Origin: Saccharomonospora azurea NA-128
GTDB lineage: Bacteria > Actinomycetota > Actinomycetes > Mycobacteriales > Pseudonocardiaceae
Assembly (NCBI RefSeq): GCF_000231055.2
Contig: NZ_CM001466.1
Coordinates: forward strand, 4,440,911 to 4,504,910
Reading direction: 5' to 3'
DNA: 64,000 bases
Part shown: positions 44,791 through 53,711 of the stretch, piece after piece
How the letters are laid out: every line of letters begins with the position of its first letter
How positions within the stretch are numbered: the stretch's first letter is position 1
Translations under genes and position numbers: made by a program
Notes under the pieces: model-generated
Seen by the model: only the letters and a program-made list of their open reading frames with translations
The model's database searches: none
Told to the model about the DNA's origin: nothing

Positions 44791-47366
44791 CGATTTCGGC
44801 CCAGCCCTCCCGCGTCCCCGCCGATGGCACGCTGCCCCACCCGACCCACGTCCCGGAGAACCAGCAGGGTGAGCCCTACCTGAAGGTGCGCGGCGTCAGC
44901 CGCACCTTCGGCCCCGTGACCGCGCTCGCCGACGTCGACATCGACATCTACCCCGGTCAGGTGCACGCCCTGCTGGGGGAGAACGGCGCGGGCAAGTCGA
45001 CGCTGATGTCGATCATTTCCGGGGCGCTGGCTCCCACGTCCGGCTCGATCGTCGTCGCCGGGGAGGAGAAGAAGTCCCTGACCACGGCCGCGGCGCTGCG
45101 GGCGGGCATCGCCATCGTGCACCAGACCCCGGCGCTGCTGCCGGACCTGACGGTGACCGAGAACCTCGCCCTGTCGATTCCGAGCACGCTGCGGCCGTCG
45201 ATCTTCGAGATGGACGACTGGGTCGCCGAGAAGCTGACCGCCGTCGGCTCGACCGTGCGGCCCGACACCAAGTGCGGGGACCTGCCCATCGCCGAACGGC
45301 AGCTGATCGAGATCGCCCGCGCGTTGGCCATCGACTCGCGCGTGCTGATCCTCGACGAGCCCACCGCACCGCTGGTGCAGGACAAGGTGGATCTGTTGTT
45401 CGAGCGGGTCCGGCAGGTCGCCGCCGACGGGGTCGCGGTCGTCTACATCACCCACCGCATTCCCGAGGTCCGCGAGCTCGCGGACACCATGACGATCCTG
45501 CGCGACGGCCGCATGCGCGGGTCCTACGATCCGCACCGGCTCAGCGACGACGAGATCATCTCGTTGATCGCGGGCCGCGACGTCGACGCGGTGTTCCCGG
45601 CCAAGGCCGCCGGGCCCGCCGAGCCCGGACTGTCGGTCGAGGGGTTGACCGGCGCGAAGTTCCACGACGTGTCCTTCACCGTCGGCCGCGGGGAGATCGT
45701 CGGCCTGGCCGGTGTCGCGGGCAACGGGCAGGCCGACGTGGTGCGCGCGCTGGCGGGGCTCGAACCCTACACCGGCACGGTCACGTGGGAAGGCGAGAAG
45801 CTGCGGCTGCGCCACTCCGCCGACGCGCACCGGGCCGGCATCGCCTTCATGCCCGCCGACCGGGCGGGCGAAGGCGTCGTCGCGGACTTCAGCATCCGCG
45901 AGAACGCCGCGCTGGGCGCGCTGGGCAGGTTCCTGCGCTTCGGGTTGATCGACCGCTCCCGCGAGGCGCGCACCACCGCCGAGATGTCGCGCGCGCTGGA
46001 GGTCAAGGCGCCCGACGACGAAACCGCCGTCGGCACCCTGTCGGGCGGGAACCAGCAGAAGGTCGTCCTCGCGCGCGCCCTGCTGTCCCAGCCGAACCTG
46101 ATCGTGGCCGAGGAGCCGACGCAGGGTGTCGATGCCGGTGCGCGCGCCGAGATCTACGCCCAGCTGCGGGCCGCCGCGGACGCGGGCATGGCGATCCTCG
46201 TGCTGTCCTCCGACGCCCTCGAACTCGAAGGGTTGTGCGACCGGGTGCTGGTGATGTCGCGCGGTTCGGTGGTGGAAACGCTCACCGGCGACGACGTCAC
46301 CGAGCACAAGATGATGCACGCGATGGTGTCCGCCACCGGGCATCGGGCCGCCGGTCGTGCCGACACCGCCGACCGGTCACGAAAGGAGCCGGAGGAGAAG
46401 CGCTCCCCGCTGCGGCGGTTCTCCGGTGCCTTCTCCCCGATGGTGCTGTTCGGGGCGATCGTGCTGCTGTCGCTCATCGCGACCATCCAGAACGCGCGGT
46501 TCCTCGGCGAGGCGAACGTGTCCAACATCCTGTTGTTGGCCACCGCTCTCGGCTTCGTCGCCCTCGGTCAGCTCCTCGTCGTCATCACGGGAGGCATCGA
46601 CCTGTCGGTCGGGCCGCTGACCGGCCTGATCCTCGTGATCACGTCGTTCTACTGGTTCGACGGGGCGTCCGCGGGAACGCTGGTCGCCGGTGTGCTCCTC
46701 GCGGCCGCCGCCGCGGCGGTCGTCGGCCTGGTCAACGGCACGTTGGTGCGCGGGCTGCGGTTCACCGCCGTCGCCGCCACCCTGGTCACCTACATCGCGA
46801 TCCAGGGTGTGTCGTTGCTGCTGCGGCCCGAGATCGACGGCTACATCGACTTCGCGATCCTCGACGTCATCAACTACAGCATCGGTCCGGTGCCGGTGGC
46901 GTTCCTCCTCGCGGTCGCCATCGCGATCGGCCTCGGGCTGCTGCTGCGCTACTGGCAGCCCGGCATCGCGCTGCGCGCGTCCGGCTCCGACGAGACGATC
47001 GCCGCCCGGGTGGGTGTGCCCGTGGGGGTCGTCGTCGGGGCCGCCTACGTCGGCTGCGCGCTGCTGACGATGCTCGGCGGCTTCATGCTCGTCGGCCAGG
47101 TCGGCGTGGGCGACCCCAACCAGGGCATCGGCTTCACCCTCACCAGCATCACCGCCGTCGTCGTGGCCGGAACCCTGCTGCGCGGCGGGAGCGGCTCGCC
47201 CGTCGCGGTGCTGCTGGGTGTGCTGCTGCTCCAGGTCGTCCTCGCCATGGCCAACTTCCTGCGACTCAGCACTGCCTGGCAGTACTGGCTGCAGGGCGGA
47301 ATCGCCATCCTGGCGGCGATCTGCTACGTCGCCCTGCAGCGCAGGAGGAGTCGTCTGGCCGACTGA
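44787..47366 (+). CDS. RbsA-RbsC fusion: duplicated ATPase domain joined to a permease domain
   Basis: An 859-aa protein. The first ATPase domain (about residues 30-255) has GENGAGKST, a degenerate signature region and ILDEPTAPL. The second (about 270-505) has LAGVAGNGQAD instead of a good Walker A, as is usual in RbsA, then LSGGNQQKVVLARAL and VAEEPTQGVD. A short linker leads to an RbsC-like permease (about 545-859) with LGQLLVVITGGIDLSVG and GGSGSPVAVLL. Most ribose-type importers keep these as separate genes, so this is a fusion. The first permease of the operon supplies the other membrane half. The ATG overlaps the binding-protein stop. Confidence 0.88.
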   Translation: MTISAQPSRVPADGTLPHPTHVPENQQGEPYLKVRGVSRTFGPVTALADVDIDIYPGQVHALLGENGAGKSTLMSIISGALAPTSGSIVVAGEEKKSLTTAAALRAGIAIVHQTPALLPDLTVTENLALSIPSTLRPSIFEMDDWVAEKLTAVGSTVRPDTKCGDLPIAERQLIEIARALAIDSRVLILDEPTAPLVQDKVDLLFERVRQVAADGVAVVYITHRIPEVRELADTMTILRDGRMRGSYDPHRLSDDEIISLIAGRDVDAVFPAKAAGPAEPGLSVEGLTGAKFHDVSFTVGRGEIVGLAGVAGNGQADVVRALAGLEPYTGTVTWEGEKLRLRHSADAHRAGIAFMPADRAGEGVVADFSIRENAALGALGRFLRFGLIDRSREARTTAEMSRALEVKAPDDETAVGTLSGGNQQKVVLARALLSQPNLIVAEEPTQGVDAGARAEIYAQLRAAADAGMAILVLSSDALELEGLCDRVLVMSRGSVVETLTGDDVTEHKMMHAMVSATGHRAAGRADTADRSRKEPEEKRSPLRRFSGAFSPMVLFGAIVLLSLIATIQNARFLGEANVSNILLLATALGFVALGQLLVVITGGIDLSVGPLTGLILVITSFYWFDGASAGTLVAGVLLAAAAAAVVGLVNGTLVRGLRFTAVAATLVTYIAIQGVSLLLRPEIDGYIDFAILDVINYSIGPVPVAFLLAVAIAIGLGLLLRYWQPGIALRASGSDETIAARVGVPVGVVVGAAYVGCALLTMLGGFMLVGQVGVGDPNQGIGFTLTSITAVVVAGTLLRGGSGSPVAVLLGVLLLQVVLAMANFLRLSTAWQYWLQGGIAILAAICYVALQRRRSRLAD

Positions 47367-47417
47367 TCACCACGTTCGACCCTGTTCGGAAATCTCGACT
47401 CGCAAAGGACATTCACC

Positions 47418-48392
47418 GTGAAGGCTCTTCGCTTCACCGCACAGAACACCGCCTCCGTCGACGAGATCGACATTCCCGCCATCGCCGCCGACGAGGTCCT
47501 CGTCGCGTCCCGTGCCGTGGGGATCTGCCACTCCGACATCGAACTGCTCGAAGGCCGCTACATCATCCCCTTCGAGTACCCGATCATCCCCGGCCACGAG
47601 TGGTCCGGTGAGATCGTCGCCGTCGGCTCCGACGTCACGTCCTTCGCCGTCGGCGACCGCGTGGTCGGCGAGTGCGTGATCGGCGACGACCACTTCGGCT
47701 TCTCCATCAGCGGCGCCGCCGCCGAGTTCTTCGTCGCCAAGCCCGCCTGGCTGCACAAGCTGCCCGACAGCGTGTCCTTCACCAGCGGTGCGCTCGTCGA
47801 ACCGTTCAGCTGCGGCTACTACGGCCTGATGCGCGCCGGCAACGTCAACGCCAGCGACGTCGTCGTCGTCCTGGGCGCGGGCCCGATCGGACTCGGTGTC
47901 GTCGCCGCCGCGGCAGCCCTCGGCGCCACCACCATCGCCGTCGAGCCCTCCGCCGAGCGCCGCGAGGCCGCCCTCAAGCTCGGCGCCGCCTTCGCCGTCA
48001 CCCCCGAGGAGACGGAGGAGGTCCTCGCCCGGGAGAGCGACGGCCGCGGCGCCGACGTCGTCGTCGAGGCCTCAGGCCGCCCGGCCGTGATGGCCACCGC
48101 CCTCGAACTCGCCGGCTTCCGTGGTCGCGTCGTCTACATCGGCATCGACGTGGGCGCCTCCGCGCCCGCGAAGCTCGGCCTGATCCAGTCCAAGGAGCTC
48201 GACATCCGCGGCGCGATCGGCTCTCCCGGGGTCTGGCCCGCCACCCTGCGCTTCATCGCTCGCAGCGGCATCGACCTCGGCCACCTCGTGACGAAGGAGT
48301 ACGAGGTCGACGACGCCCTGACCGCGCTGGAGGAATCCCAGAAGACCGACAAGAACATCAAGGTGCACCTGCGCTTCAACGGCACCCTCTGA
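47418..48392 (+). CDS. zinc-binding alcohol dehydrogenase, short type
   Basis: A 324-aa medium-chain dehydrogenase. The catalytic zinc site is visible in VGICHSDIELL and PGHEWSGE, with the NAD site VVVLGAGPIGLGV at about residue 155. The four-Cys structural zinc lobe is missing, so the protein is shorter than classic sorbitol or alcohol dehydrogenases. It is encoded 51 bases after the ABC importer with its own AAAGGAC site (GTG start) and 28 bases before the SDR, so oxidation of the imported sugar or polyol is likely. Confidence 0.8.
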   Translation: MKALRFTAQNTASVDEIDIPAIAADEVLVASRAVGICHSDIELLEGRYIIPFEYPIIPGHEWSGEIVAVGSDVTSFAVGDRVVGECVIGDDHFGFSISGAAAEFFVAKPAWLHKLPDSVSFTSGALVEPFSCGYYGLMRAGNVNASDVVVVLGAGPIGLGVVAAAAALGATTIAVEPSAERREAALKLGAAFAVTPEETEEVLARESDGRGADVVVEASGRPAVMATALELAGFRGRVVYIGIDVGASAPAKLGLIQSKELDIRGAIGSPGVWPATLRFIARSGIDLGHLVTKEYEVDDALTALEESQKTDKNIKVHLRFNGTL

Positions 48393-48420
48393 CCCGGCCC
48401 GCAGTCGAAGGAGACATCCC

Positions 48421-49191
48421 ATGGGACGTGTACAGGACAAAGTCGCGATCGTCACCGGTGCCGGCAACGGCATGGGACGCGCCATCTCGCAGCTCTTCGC
48501 CGAGCAGGGCGCGGCCGTGGCCGTGACCGACATTTCCGAGAAGGACGGCGCGGAGACCGTCCGGCTGATCGAGGAGGCCGGCGGCAAGGCGGCGTTCTGG
48601 CGCCTCGACGTCAGTGACGAGGCGGCGGTCGAGTCCGTGTTCGGCCAGGTCGCCGACAGGTTCGGCAAGGTCGACATCCTCGTCAACAACGCCGGTATCT
48701 CCGGTGTCGACAAGCCCACCGACCAGGTGACGGAGGCCGAGTGGGACACGGTCTTCGCCGTCGACGTCAAGGGCGTCTTCTTCTGCACCAAGCACGCCAT
48801 CCCGCACATGCGGCGCAACGGCAAGGGCAGCATCGTCAACCTGTCCTCGATCTACGGTCTGGTCGGCTCCCACGAGATGGCGCCGTACCACGCCGCGAAG
48901 GGCGCGGTGACGATCATGACGAAGAAGGACGCCGCCACCTACGGCCGGGAGAACATCCGGGTCAACTCGGTCCACCCGGGCACGATCCTCACCCCGTTCG
49001 TGCGGGAGGTGGCGAGCCGCGGCGAGGGCGGCCTGCGGGGCTACCTCGACATCATGGAGCCCAAGCACCCGATCGGGCACGTCGGCGAACCCGAGGACGT
49101 CGCCTATGCGGTGCTGTTCCTGGCCAGCGACGAGGCCCGGTTCGTGCACGGGGCCTCGCTCACCGTGGACGGCGGCTACACGGCGGTCTGA
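48421..49191 (+). CDS. SDR-family oxidoreductase
   Basis: A 256-aa classical short-chain dehydrogenase: GAGNGMGRAIS for NAD(P), NNAGIS, catalytic SSIYG and YHAAKGAV, and the C-terminal GASLTVDGGYTAV. It resembles the glucose/cyclohexanol/3-oxoacyl reductase branch, and the substrate cannot be read from sequence. It is the last gene of the importer operon, with a GAAGGAGA box upstream, and is followed by a strong two-way terminator. It probably acts in series with the neighbouring alcohol dehydrogenase. Confidence 0.85.
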   Translation: MGRVQDKVAIVTGAGNGMGRAISQLFAEQGAAVAVTDISEKDGAETVRLIEEAGGKAAFWRLDVSDEAAVESVFGQVADRFGKVDILVNNAGISGVDKPTDQVTEAEWDTVFAVDVKGVFFCTKHAIPHMRRNGKGSIVNLSSIYGLVGSHEMAPYHAAKGAVTIMTKKDAATYGRENIRVNSVHPGTILTPFVREVASRGEGGLRGYLDIMEPKHPIGHVGEPEDVAYAVLFLASDEARFVHGASLTVDGGYTAV

Positions 49192-49209
49192 TCCGTCGCG
49201 GCGGTCGAA

Positions 49210-49246
49210 CGAAGGGCCCACACCCTGTGCGGTGTGGGCCCTTTCG
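49210..49246. terminator. two-way terminator between SDR and XRE-cupin genes
   Basis: GAAGGGCCCACACC at 49211-49224 pairs with GGTGTGGGCCCTTTC at 49231-49245 (one bulged T) over a six-base loop. It lies between convergent genes, 19 bases after the SDR stop. Confidence 0.85.
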
Positions 49247-49273
49247 TCGTTTCCGGTGGCGCGTGCGCCGCGA

Positions 49274-49990
49274 TCAGTGGTTGCGGCCGACCACGAACCA
49301 GATCGCCACGCACGTCTCGTCGAACGGGTTGCTGAGCCGATGCGGGATCGAGGAGTCGAAGTTCAGGCTGTCCCCGGGGCCGAGGACCTGGCGGGCGAAC
49401 GCCACCTGGACCTCCAACCGGCCGGACAGGATGTGGAAGTACTCCTTGCCCCCGTGGTTCATCAGGTTGTCCGCCGGGCAGGATTCGGTGCCCGGCGGAT
49501 AGGTCACCCGCAGGAACTCGACATCCGGATCGTCCGTCGGAGTCAGCCGTTCCCACCGGACGCCGTGCAGGTAGAGCTCGGGGCGGTCGTCGTGGCGCTG
49601 CAGGCCCGGCAGAGCACCGACCTCGGGCAACGGCACCAGGTCGTTCGTCCGCGCCTCACCGGCGGCGGGCTCGGTGTCGTCCTTGCGCGCCTCGGGGCGG
49701 TCCTTCTTCGTGGCTCCGCGGGTCTCCAGATCGCTCGGGGCGGCGTGTTCGGCCATCAGACTGTCCAGCGACAACCCCAGCTGAGTGACGATCGCATACA
49801 GGGTCCCGACCGACGGCGTGGCCCGTCCCAGCTCCACCTGCGAGATGAAACTCGGGGACAGGTGGACCCGGCGGGCCATCTCGCGCAAGGAGATGTTCGC
49901 CGCCTCGCGTGCCGCACGTAGCCGCTGTCCCAGCTGGGGTGCCGCGTGCTCGGCTTCCCCACCCCCGACCGCGGAAACAGCTTCGCTCAT
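49274..49990 (-). CDS. XRE-cupin transcriptional regulator
   Basis: A 238-aa regulator. The helix-turn-helix is at residues 20-75 (LGQRLRAAREAANISL, then HLSPSFISQVELGRATPSVG), followed by a polar linker and a cupin domain (about 150-235; YFHILSGRLEV, FDSSIPHRLSNP) that may bind the effector. It is divergent from the dehydrogenase at 50215 and convergent with the importer operon, so both are candidates for control, probably by a sugar-like ligand. Confidence 0.88.
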   Translation of the reverse strand: MSEAVSAVGGGEAEHAAPQLGQRLRAAREAANISLREMARRVHLSPSFISQVELGRATPSVGTLYAIVTQLGLSLDSLMAEHAAPSDLETRGATKKDRPEARKDDTEPAAGEARTNDLVPLPEVGALPGLQRHDDRPELYLHGVRWERLTPTDDPDVEFLRVTYPPGTESCPADNLMNHGGKEYFHILSGRLEVQVAFARQVLGPGDSLNFDSSIPHRLSNPFDETCVAIWFVVGRNH

Positions 49991-50137
49991 GGCGCTCTAC
50001 CTTCCCACTACCTCACCGAACGTGGACGCTGTGATCGTCTTGTTCTACTGGACGGCCGGGGCGAAGTCTCTCCATGTCCCTGCATGCCTCGTCGTGTCTC
50101 TCACTGCCACGCAGCGTGCGGTGTCACTTCTCGATAC

Positions 50138-50165
50138 TTTACAGCGCGGTGTTCAGTGTTACTAT
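50138..50165 (+). promoter_or_regulatory. predicted promoter of the second zinc dehydrogenase
   Basis: TTTACA at 50138-50143 and TACTAT at 50160-50165 are 16 bases apart, and the start codon is 50 bases downstream. GTGT...ACAC half-sites around the -10 (50157-50170) could bind the divergently encoded XRE-cupin regulator. Confidence 0.45.
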
Positions 50166-50214
50166 ACACCCATCGTGATGACGTAGGGCACACCGACGAT
50201 GAAGGATTTCTCCC

Positions 50215-51276
50215 ATGCCAGACACCATGAACGCCGCGGTCTACTACGGCGCCCGTGACATTCGCATCGAGGAAGTCCCGATTCCCCGACCGGCGCCGGG
50301 CGAGTGTCTCGTCAAGGTGACGCGCTCCGGGATCTGCGGCACCGACGCCTCCGAGTGGACCGCCGGGCCGAAGACCTTCCCCGTCGAGCGGCGACACCCC
50401 AACAGCGGTCACCAGGGCCCGCTGATCCTCGGGCACGAGTTCGTCGGCGAGGTCGTCGAGGCCGACCCCCAGGCAGGGTTCGCCGTGGGCGACCGCGTGG
50501 CCAGCGGCGCGGGAGTCTGGTGCGGCGAGTGCCGCCGTTGCAAGGCCGGGCGCACCAACCAGTGCGTGCACTACCGGACGCTCGGCCTCAACGTCCACGG
50601 CGGCATGGCCGAATACGTCGCGGTACCGACGAAGACGCTGCGCACCCTGCCCGACGAGCTCTCCTACGACCACGCCGGTCTCGCCCAGCCGCTGGCCGTC
50701 GGCATCCACGCCGCTCGACGGTCCGGCGCCCAGCACGGCGACAAGGTCGTGATCATCGGGGCCGGCGCGATCGGCTCCTTCGTCCTGGCGGGCCTCAAGC
50801 ACCTGTTCGACGTCGACGCGACCGTCATCGACTTCCCCGGCCGCAGGCTCGACCGTGCCGTGCGGCTCGGCGCCGACCGCACCCTCGGTGCCTCCCCGGA
50901 CGTGGCCACCGAGATCGTCGACGTGCTCGACGGCGCCAGGCCGGACGTGGTGATCGAAGCCAGCGGGGCGCCCAACCAGCTGCCCACCGCCCTGCAGATG
51001 GTCACCGACGGAGGCCGGGTCCTCGCCGTCGGCATCCCCAAGGACAAGCCCGCGCTCGACGTGCACTCCCTGGTGTTTCGTGAAGTCACGCTGGACTCCA
51101 CGCTCGCGCACGTGTGCGACACCGACATCCCCGCCGCCCTGGACATCCTCGCCGAAGGCGTTCTCGGCGCCGAACTCGCGGAAACCCCGGTGCCTCTCCA
51201 CCGTCTCGGCGACGAACTCGACCGCCTCGCGGGCGGCAAGGTGGAGGGCAAGGTCCTGATCGGCCCCGCACTCTGA
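50215..51276 (+). CDS. zinc-dependent polyol/threonine-type dehydrogenase
   Basis: A 353-aa medium-chain dehydrogenase with both zinc sites: catalytic RSGICGTDASEW and LGHEFVGE, structural CGECRRCKAGRTNQC. The NAD site is VVIIGAGAIGSFV (about residue 177). The pattern fits sorbitol, 2,3-butanediol or threonine dehydrogenases. It stands alone behind its own promoter, opposite the XRE-cupin gene, and is closed by a strong hairpin. With the importer operon it completes a likely sugar-alcohol utilisation locus. Confidence 0.85.
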   Translation: MPDTMNAAVYYGARDIRIEEVPIPRPAPGECLVKVTRSGICGTDASEWTAGPKTFPVERRHPNSGHQGPLILGHEFVGEVVEADPQAGFAVGDRVASGAGVWCGECRRCKAGRTNQCVHYRTLGLNVHGGMAEYVAVPTKTLRTLPDELSYDHAGLAQPLAVGIHAARRSGAQHGDKVVIIGAGAIGSFVLAGLKHLFDVDATVIDFPGRRLDRAVRLGADRTLGASPDVATEIVDVLDGARPDVVIEASGAPNQLPTALQMVTDGGRVLAVGIPKDKPALDVHSLVFREVTLDSTLAHVCDTDIPAALDILAEGVLGAELAETPVPLHRLGDELDRLAGGKVEGKVLIGPAL

Positions 51277-51281
51277 GCGAT

Positions 51282-51324
51282 CCGCACCGCACCAGCCGGG
51301 CCACGTCCGGCCGGTGCGGTGCGG
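51282..51324. terminator. strong hairpin between convergent genes
   Basis: CCGCACCGCACC at 51282-51293 pairs with GGTGCGGTGCGG at 51313-51324, with a further GCCGG/CCGGC inside. It lies between the dehydrogenase stop and the stop of the convergent NACHT gene, with no room on either side. Confidence 0.85.
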
Positions 51325-51325
51325 T

Positions 51326-53401
51326 TCATCGTCGCCGGGGCCGAGCCGTCCGCCTGGTGCGGACCGTCGTGAAGTGGTCCTGGAGTTCTCGGTGGCGAAA
51401 TTGTGTCGCGGTACCGGACATGCGCAGCAGTCCGGCGTGGTAGGCCCAATCGAGGAATTGTCCCAGGCGTCGCGGAAGCTCGTCTCCGCGTTTCGTCCGT
51501 AGAGCGCTCACGAAATGAGCAGCCGTGCCGTCCACGCCGAGGAAGGCGACGACACCTATCGCGCAAAGGGGCACCGCATCGAGTAACGTCGCCAGGCTGA
51601 ACGTCTCCCAGAGCAGGCCGTCGTCGCTCTGCAACGCCGAGTTGAGATACAAGAAGAAGACGAAGAACGACGAACTGACGCATTCCGTCCAGAGTGGCAG
51701 TCGGATCGCGCTGCTGGGTCGCTCTATCGAGTGTTGTGGATCCGTCACGAGGAAAAACAGGAAGGCGTGCACCGCCATCCAGAGAAGCAGCACCCAGAAA
51801 TAGTCGTAGGACGCGACGAGTCCGTGGTATGCGACGACGAACGCAACGTTGAGCAGGACGGCGACCACGAGTGCGCGAAGGTTGACTCGACCGATGTTCC
51901 CGGCCGACTTCCAGGGCTCGCCATGATAAACCCCGATGCCGACGACGATGGCGATCAGTCCTGAGGTCAGCGCGTAGTCGAGGAGGGAATTGTCGACCCA
52001 GAAGAAGGTGGCTGTTCCCGAGAGAACGGCGGTATGGCTTCGGGTGCGGGTGGCACTCTTGCTGGTGCCCCACAGGCGGAGCGGATACAGGTCCACACCT
52101 GACTGGCCGCGTTTCGCCATCACGGCGAGATGGTCGGCCAGGGTCGTGAGCCAGCGGCCGACGTCGTCCGGCCGGTAATGGCTGTGCTCGTCGCGAGGAT
52201 GGTGGCGGGTGAGTGCGGGAACCAGCTGGGCGAACAGGAACTTCTCCAGTTCGTCCGCGTCCATCTCGCACATCCGGGCGGGCTTGGTGTCCGGGCTCTG
52301 AAAGACCGCCGTTGCGAGATAGAGCCGCAGGGGAGTGGTCAAGCAGGCGGCGAGTCGGCCTCTCGGGTGTTTCCGCAGTGTGGTCGCCACGCGCCGCCAC
52401 CGTTTCTGGAGGCCGTCCTGCTGCGTGGAGTCGGGGAAGCGGTATGCCAGCCAGGAAATCACCTGCTCGGCGTCCAACGGCTGGAGGGTGACGGCGGTCG
52501 CGTCCTGCAGCACTCCGCCGGATTTCCTCGCCAGTCGCGCGTAGCGGTGTGCACGGCAGGTCAGCACGACCGGTCCGGGTGCCGACCCGACGGGATCGTT
52601 GAGCGCGGCCAGTACTTGCTGTGCTCGGGGTGCGTCGCCGTCGTCGGGATCCATCTCGTCGAGGCCGTCGAGGATGGGCAGCACCCAGCCGTTGTCGACC
52701 AGAGCCCGGGCGATCGCCTTGGGTGTCCCACGGACGGTGAGCTGCCTGGTCATCCAGTCGTCGAGCGCAGCGCGGAGGAGGCCGGCGTCGACGGTGCTCG
52801 TCGGCGCGATGAAGGACGGCAGACTCAGCCGCACGGGAACCCGCACCGTCGTCCGACCACCGGATTCGAGTGCTGGTCGAGCGCGGTCGGCGAGGTCGCG
52901 AAGCAGCTGCAGGACGAGGACCGTCTTGCCGGAACCAGCCGCTCCGAGGACCAGAAGCCGACCCAGCTCCAAGGTGTCGTAGAAGTCGGTGACGGTGTTC
53001 AGTGACCCGGTCACGGTGCCGCCGTCGGTGCGCCATGTCACCTGCGCCGCCTCGGGTTGAGCGAAACCGACGTCGGCGGGACGCGCACGGCCGGTGTCGC
53101 CCAGCAACGTCGCCAGCGTCCGTGCCTCGGTCGTGGCGACGACGTCCAGGAGTCTGCGTGCTTCCCTCGCGAGGACAAGGGGATCGTCGGCCCGGGGACG
53201 GGCGCGCCAGCCCCAGATGAGCGGTGGCAGTCCGAGCAGCATCGTCAGCGGCAGCGCCAACACGTTCGCGATCCCCGCGCCGTCGTCGCCGTCGGTCAAG
53301 CTCAGCAACCACACCGTGGCAACGACGATGCTGACGAGAAACGCCGTGATCCCGACACCGACTCCCAGTGCGGAGCGCCCAGACCAGACTCGACCTCTCA
53401 C
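51326..53401 (-). CDS. membrane-anchored NACHT-type STAND NTPase
   Basis: This protein is 691 aa from a GTG at 53401 with a GGGGAG box six bases upstream; a longer frame exists but has a random-looking start. Two N-terminal membrane segments (about residues 10-55) precede a NACHT domain: Walker A LGAAGSGKTVLVL (about 150), Walker B ILDGLDEMD (about 230) and VVLTCRAHRYARL. The C-terminal 220 residues hold about six hydrophobic segments. Some bacterial NACHT proteins give phage resistance; a signalling role is equally possible. It shares no operon with its neighbours. Confidence 0.8.
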   Translation of the reverse strand: MRGRVWSGRSALGVGVGITAFLVSIVVATVWLLSLTDGDDGAGIANVLALPLTMLLGLPPLIWGWRARPRADDPLVLAREARRLLDVVATTEARTLATLLGDTGRARPADVGFAQPEAAQVTWRTDGGTVTGSLNTVTDFYDTLELGRLLVLGAAGSGKTVLVLQLLRDLADRARPALESGGRTTVRVPVRLSLPSFIAPTSTVDAGLLRAALDDWMTRQLTVRGTPKAIARALVDNGWVLPILDGLDEMDPDDGDAPRAQQVLAALNDPVGSAPGPVVLTCRAHRYARLARKSGGVLQDATAVTLQPLDAEQVISWLAYRFPDSTQQDGLQKRWRRVATTLRKHPRGRLAACLTTPLRLYLATAVFQSPDTKPARMCEMDADELEKFLFAQLVPALTRHHPRDEHSHYRPDDVGRWLTTLADHLAVMAKRGQSGVDLYPLRLWGTSKSATRTRSHTAVLSGTATFFWVDNSLLDYALTSGLIAIVVGIGVYHGEPWKSAGNIGRVNLRALVVAVLLNVAFVVAYHGLVASYDYFWVLLLWMAVHAFLFFLVTDPQHSIERPSSAIRLPLWTECVSSSFFVFFLYLNSALQSDDGLLWETFSLATLLDAVPLCAIGVVAFLGVDGTAAHFVSALRTKRGDELPRRLGQFLDWAYHAGLLRMSGTATQFRHRELQDHFTTVRTRRTARPRRR

Positions 53402-53711
53402 GACCAACTCCCCAGGACACCGCCGGAGACAACGTATCCGGCACGTGCGCCGTTGGCGAGGGCCAAGCGGGGAGGTCGGCGATGGCGGACGAGCTTCTGC
53501 GAGCTCGTCACGCAGCACAAGCTGCTGGGCCTTTCCGCGACGCGGGCACGGCATCGACCCTGGTCAGCGGCACCGGCCACAAATGGCCGCCGCTGTGGCC
53601 TTCCCGCTTCCCTCCCGGCGCCGTGAGGATCGGTGTCACCTCGGGCCGGGTGTGCCGGTGTTCGAGTTGGGTTGCCTCAACAGGGGCCGAGACGACTGGG
53701 GAGATGTTCGC
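53402..53711. other. 310-bp intergenic region, no gene seen
   Basis: This separates the divergent NACHT and serine hydrolase genes and should contain both promoters. I see no clear -35/-10 pair, repeat or conserved small frame in it. Confidence 0.5.
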
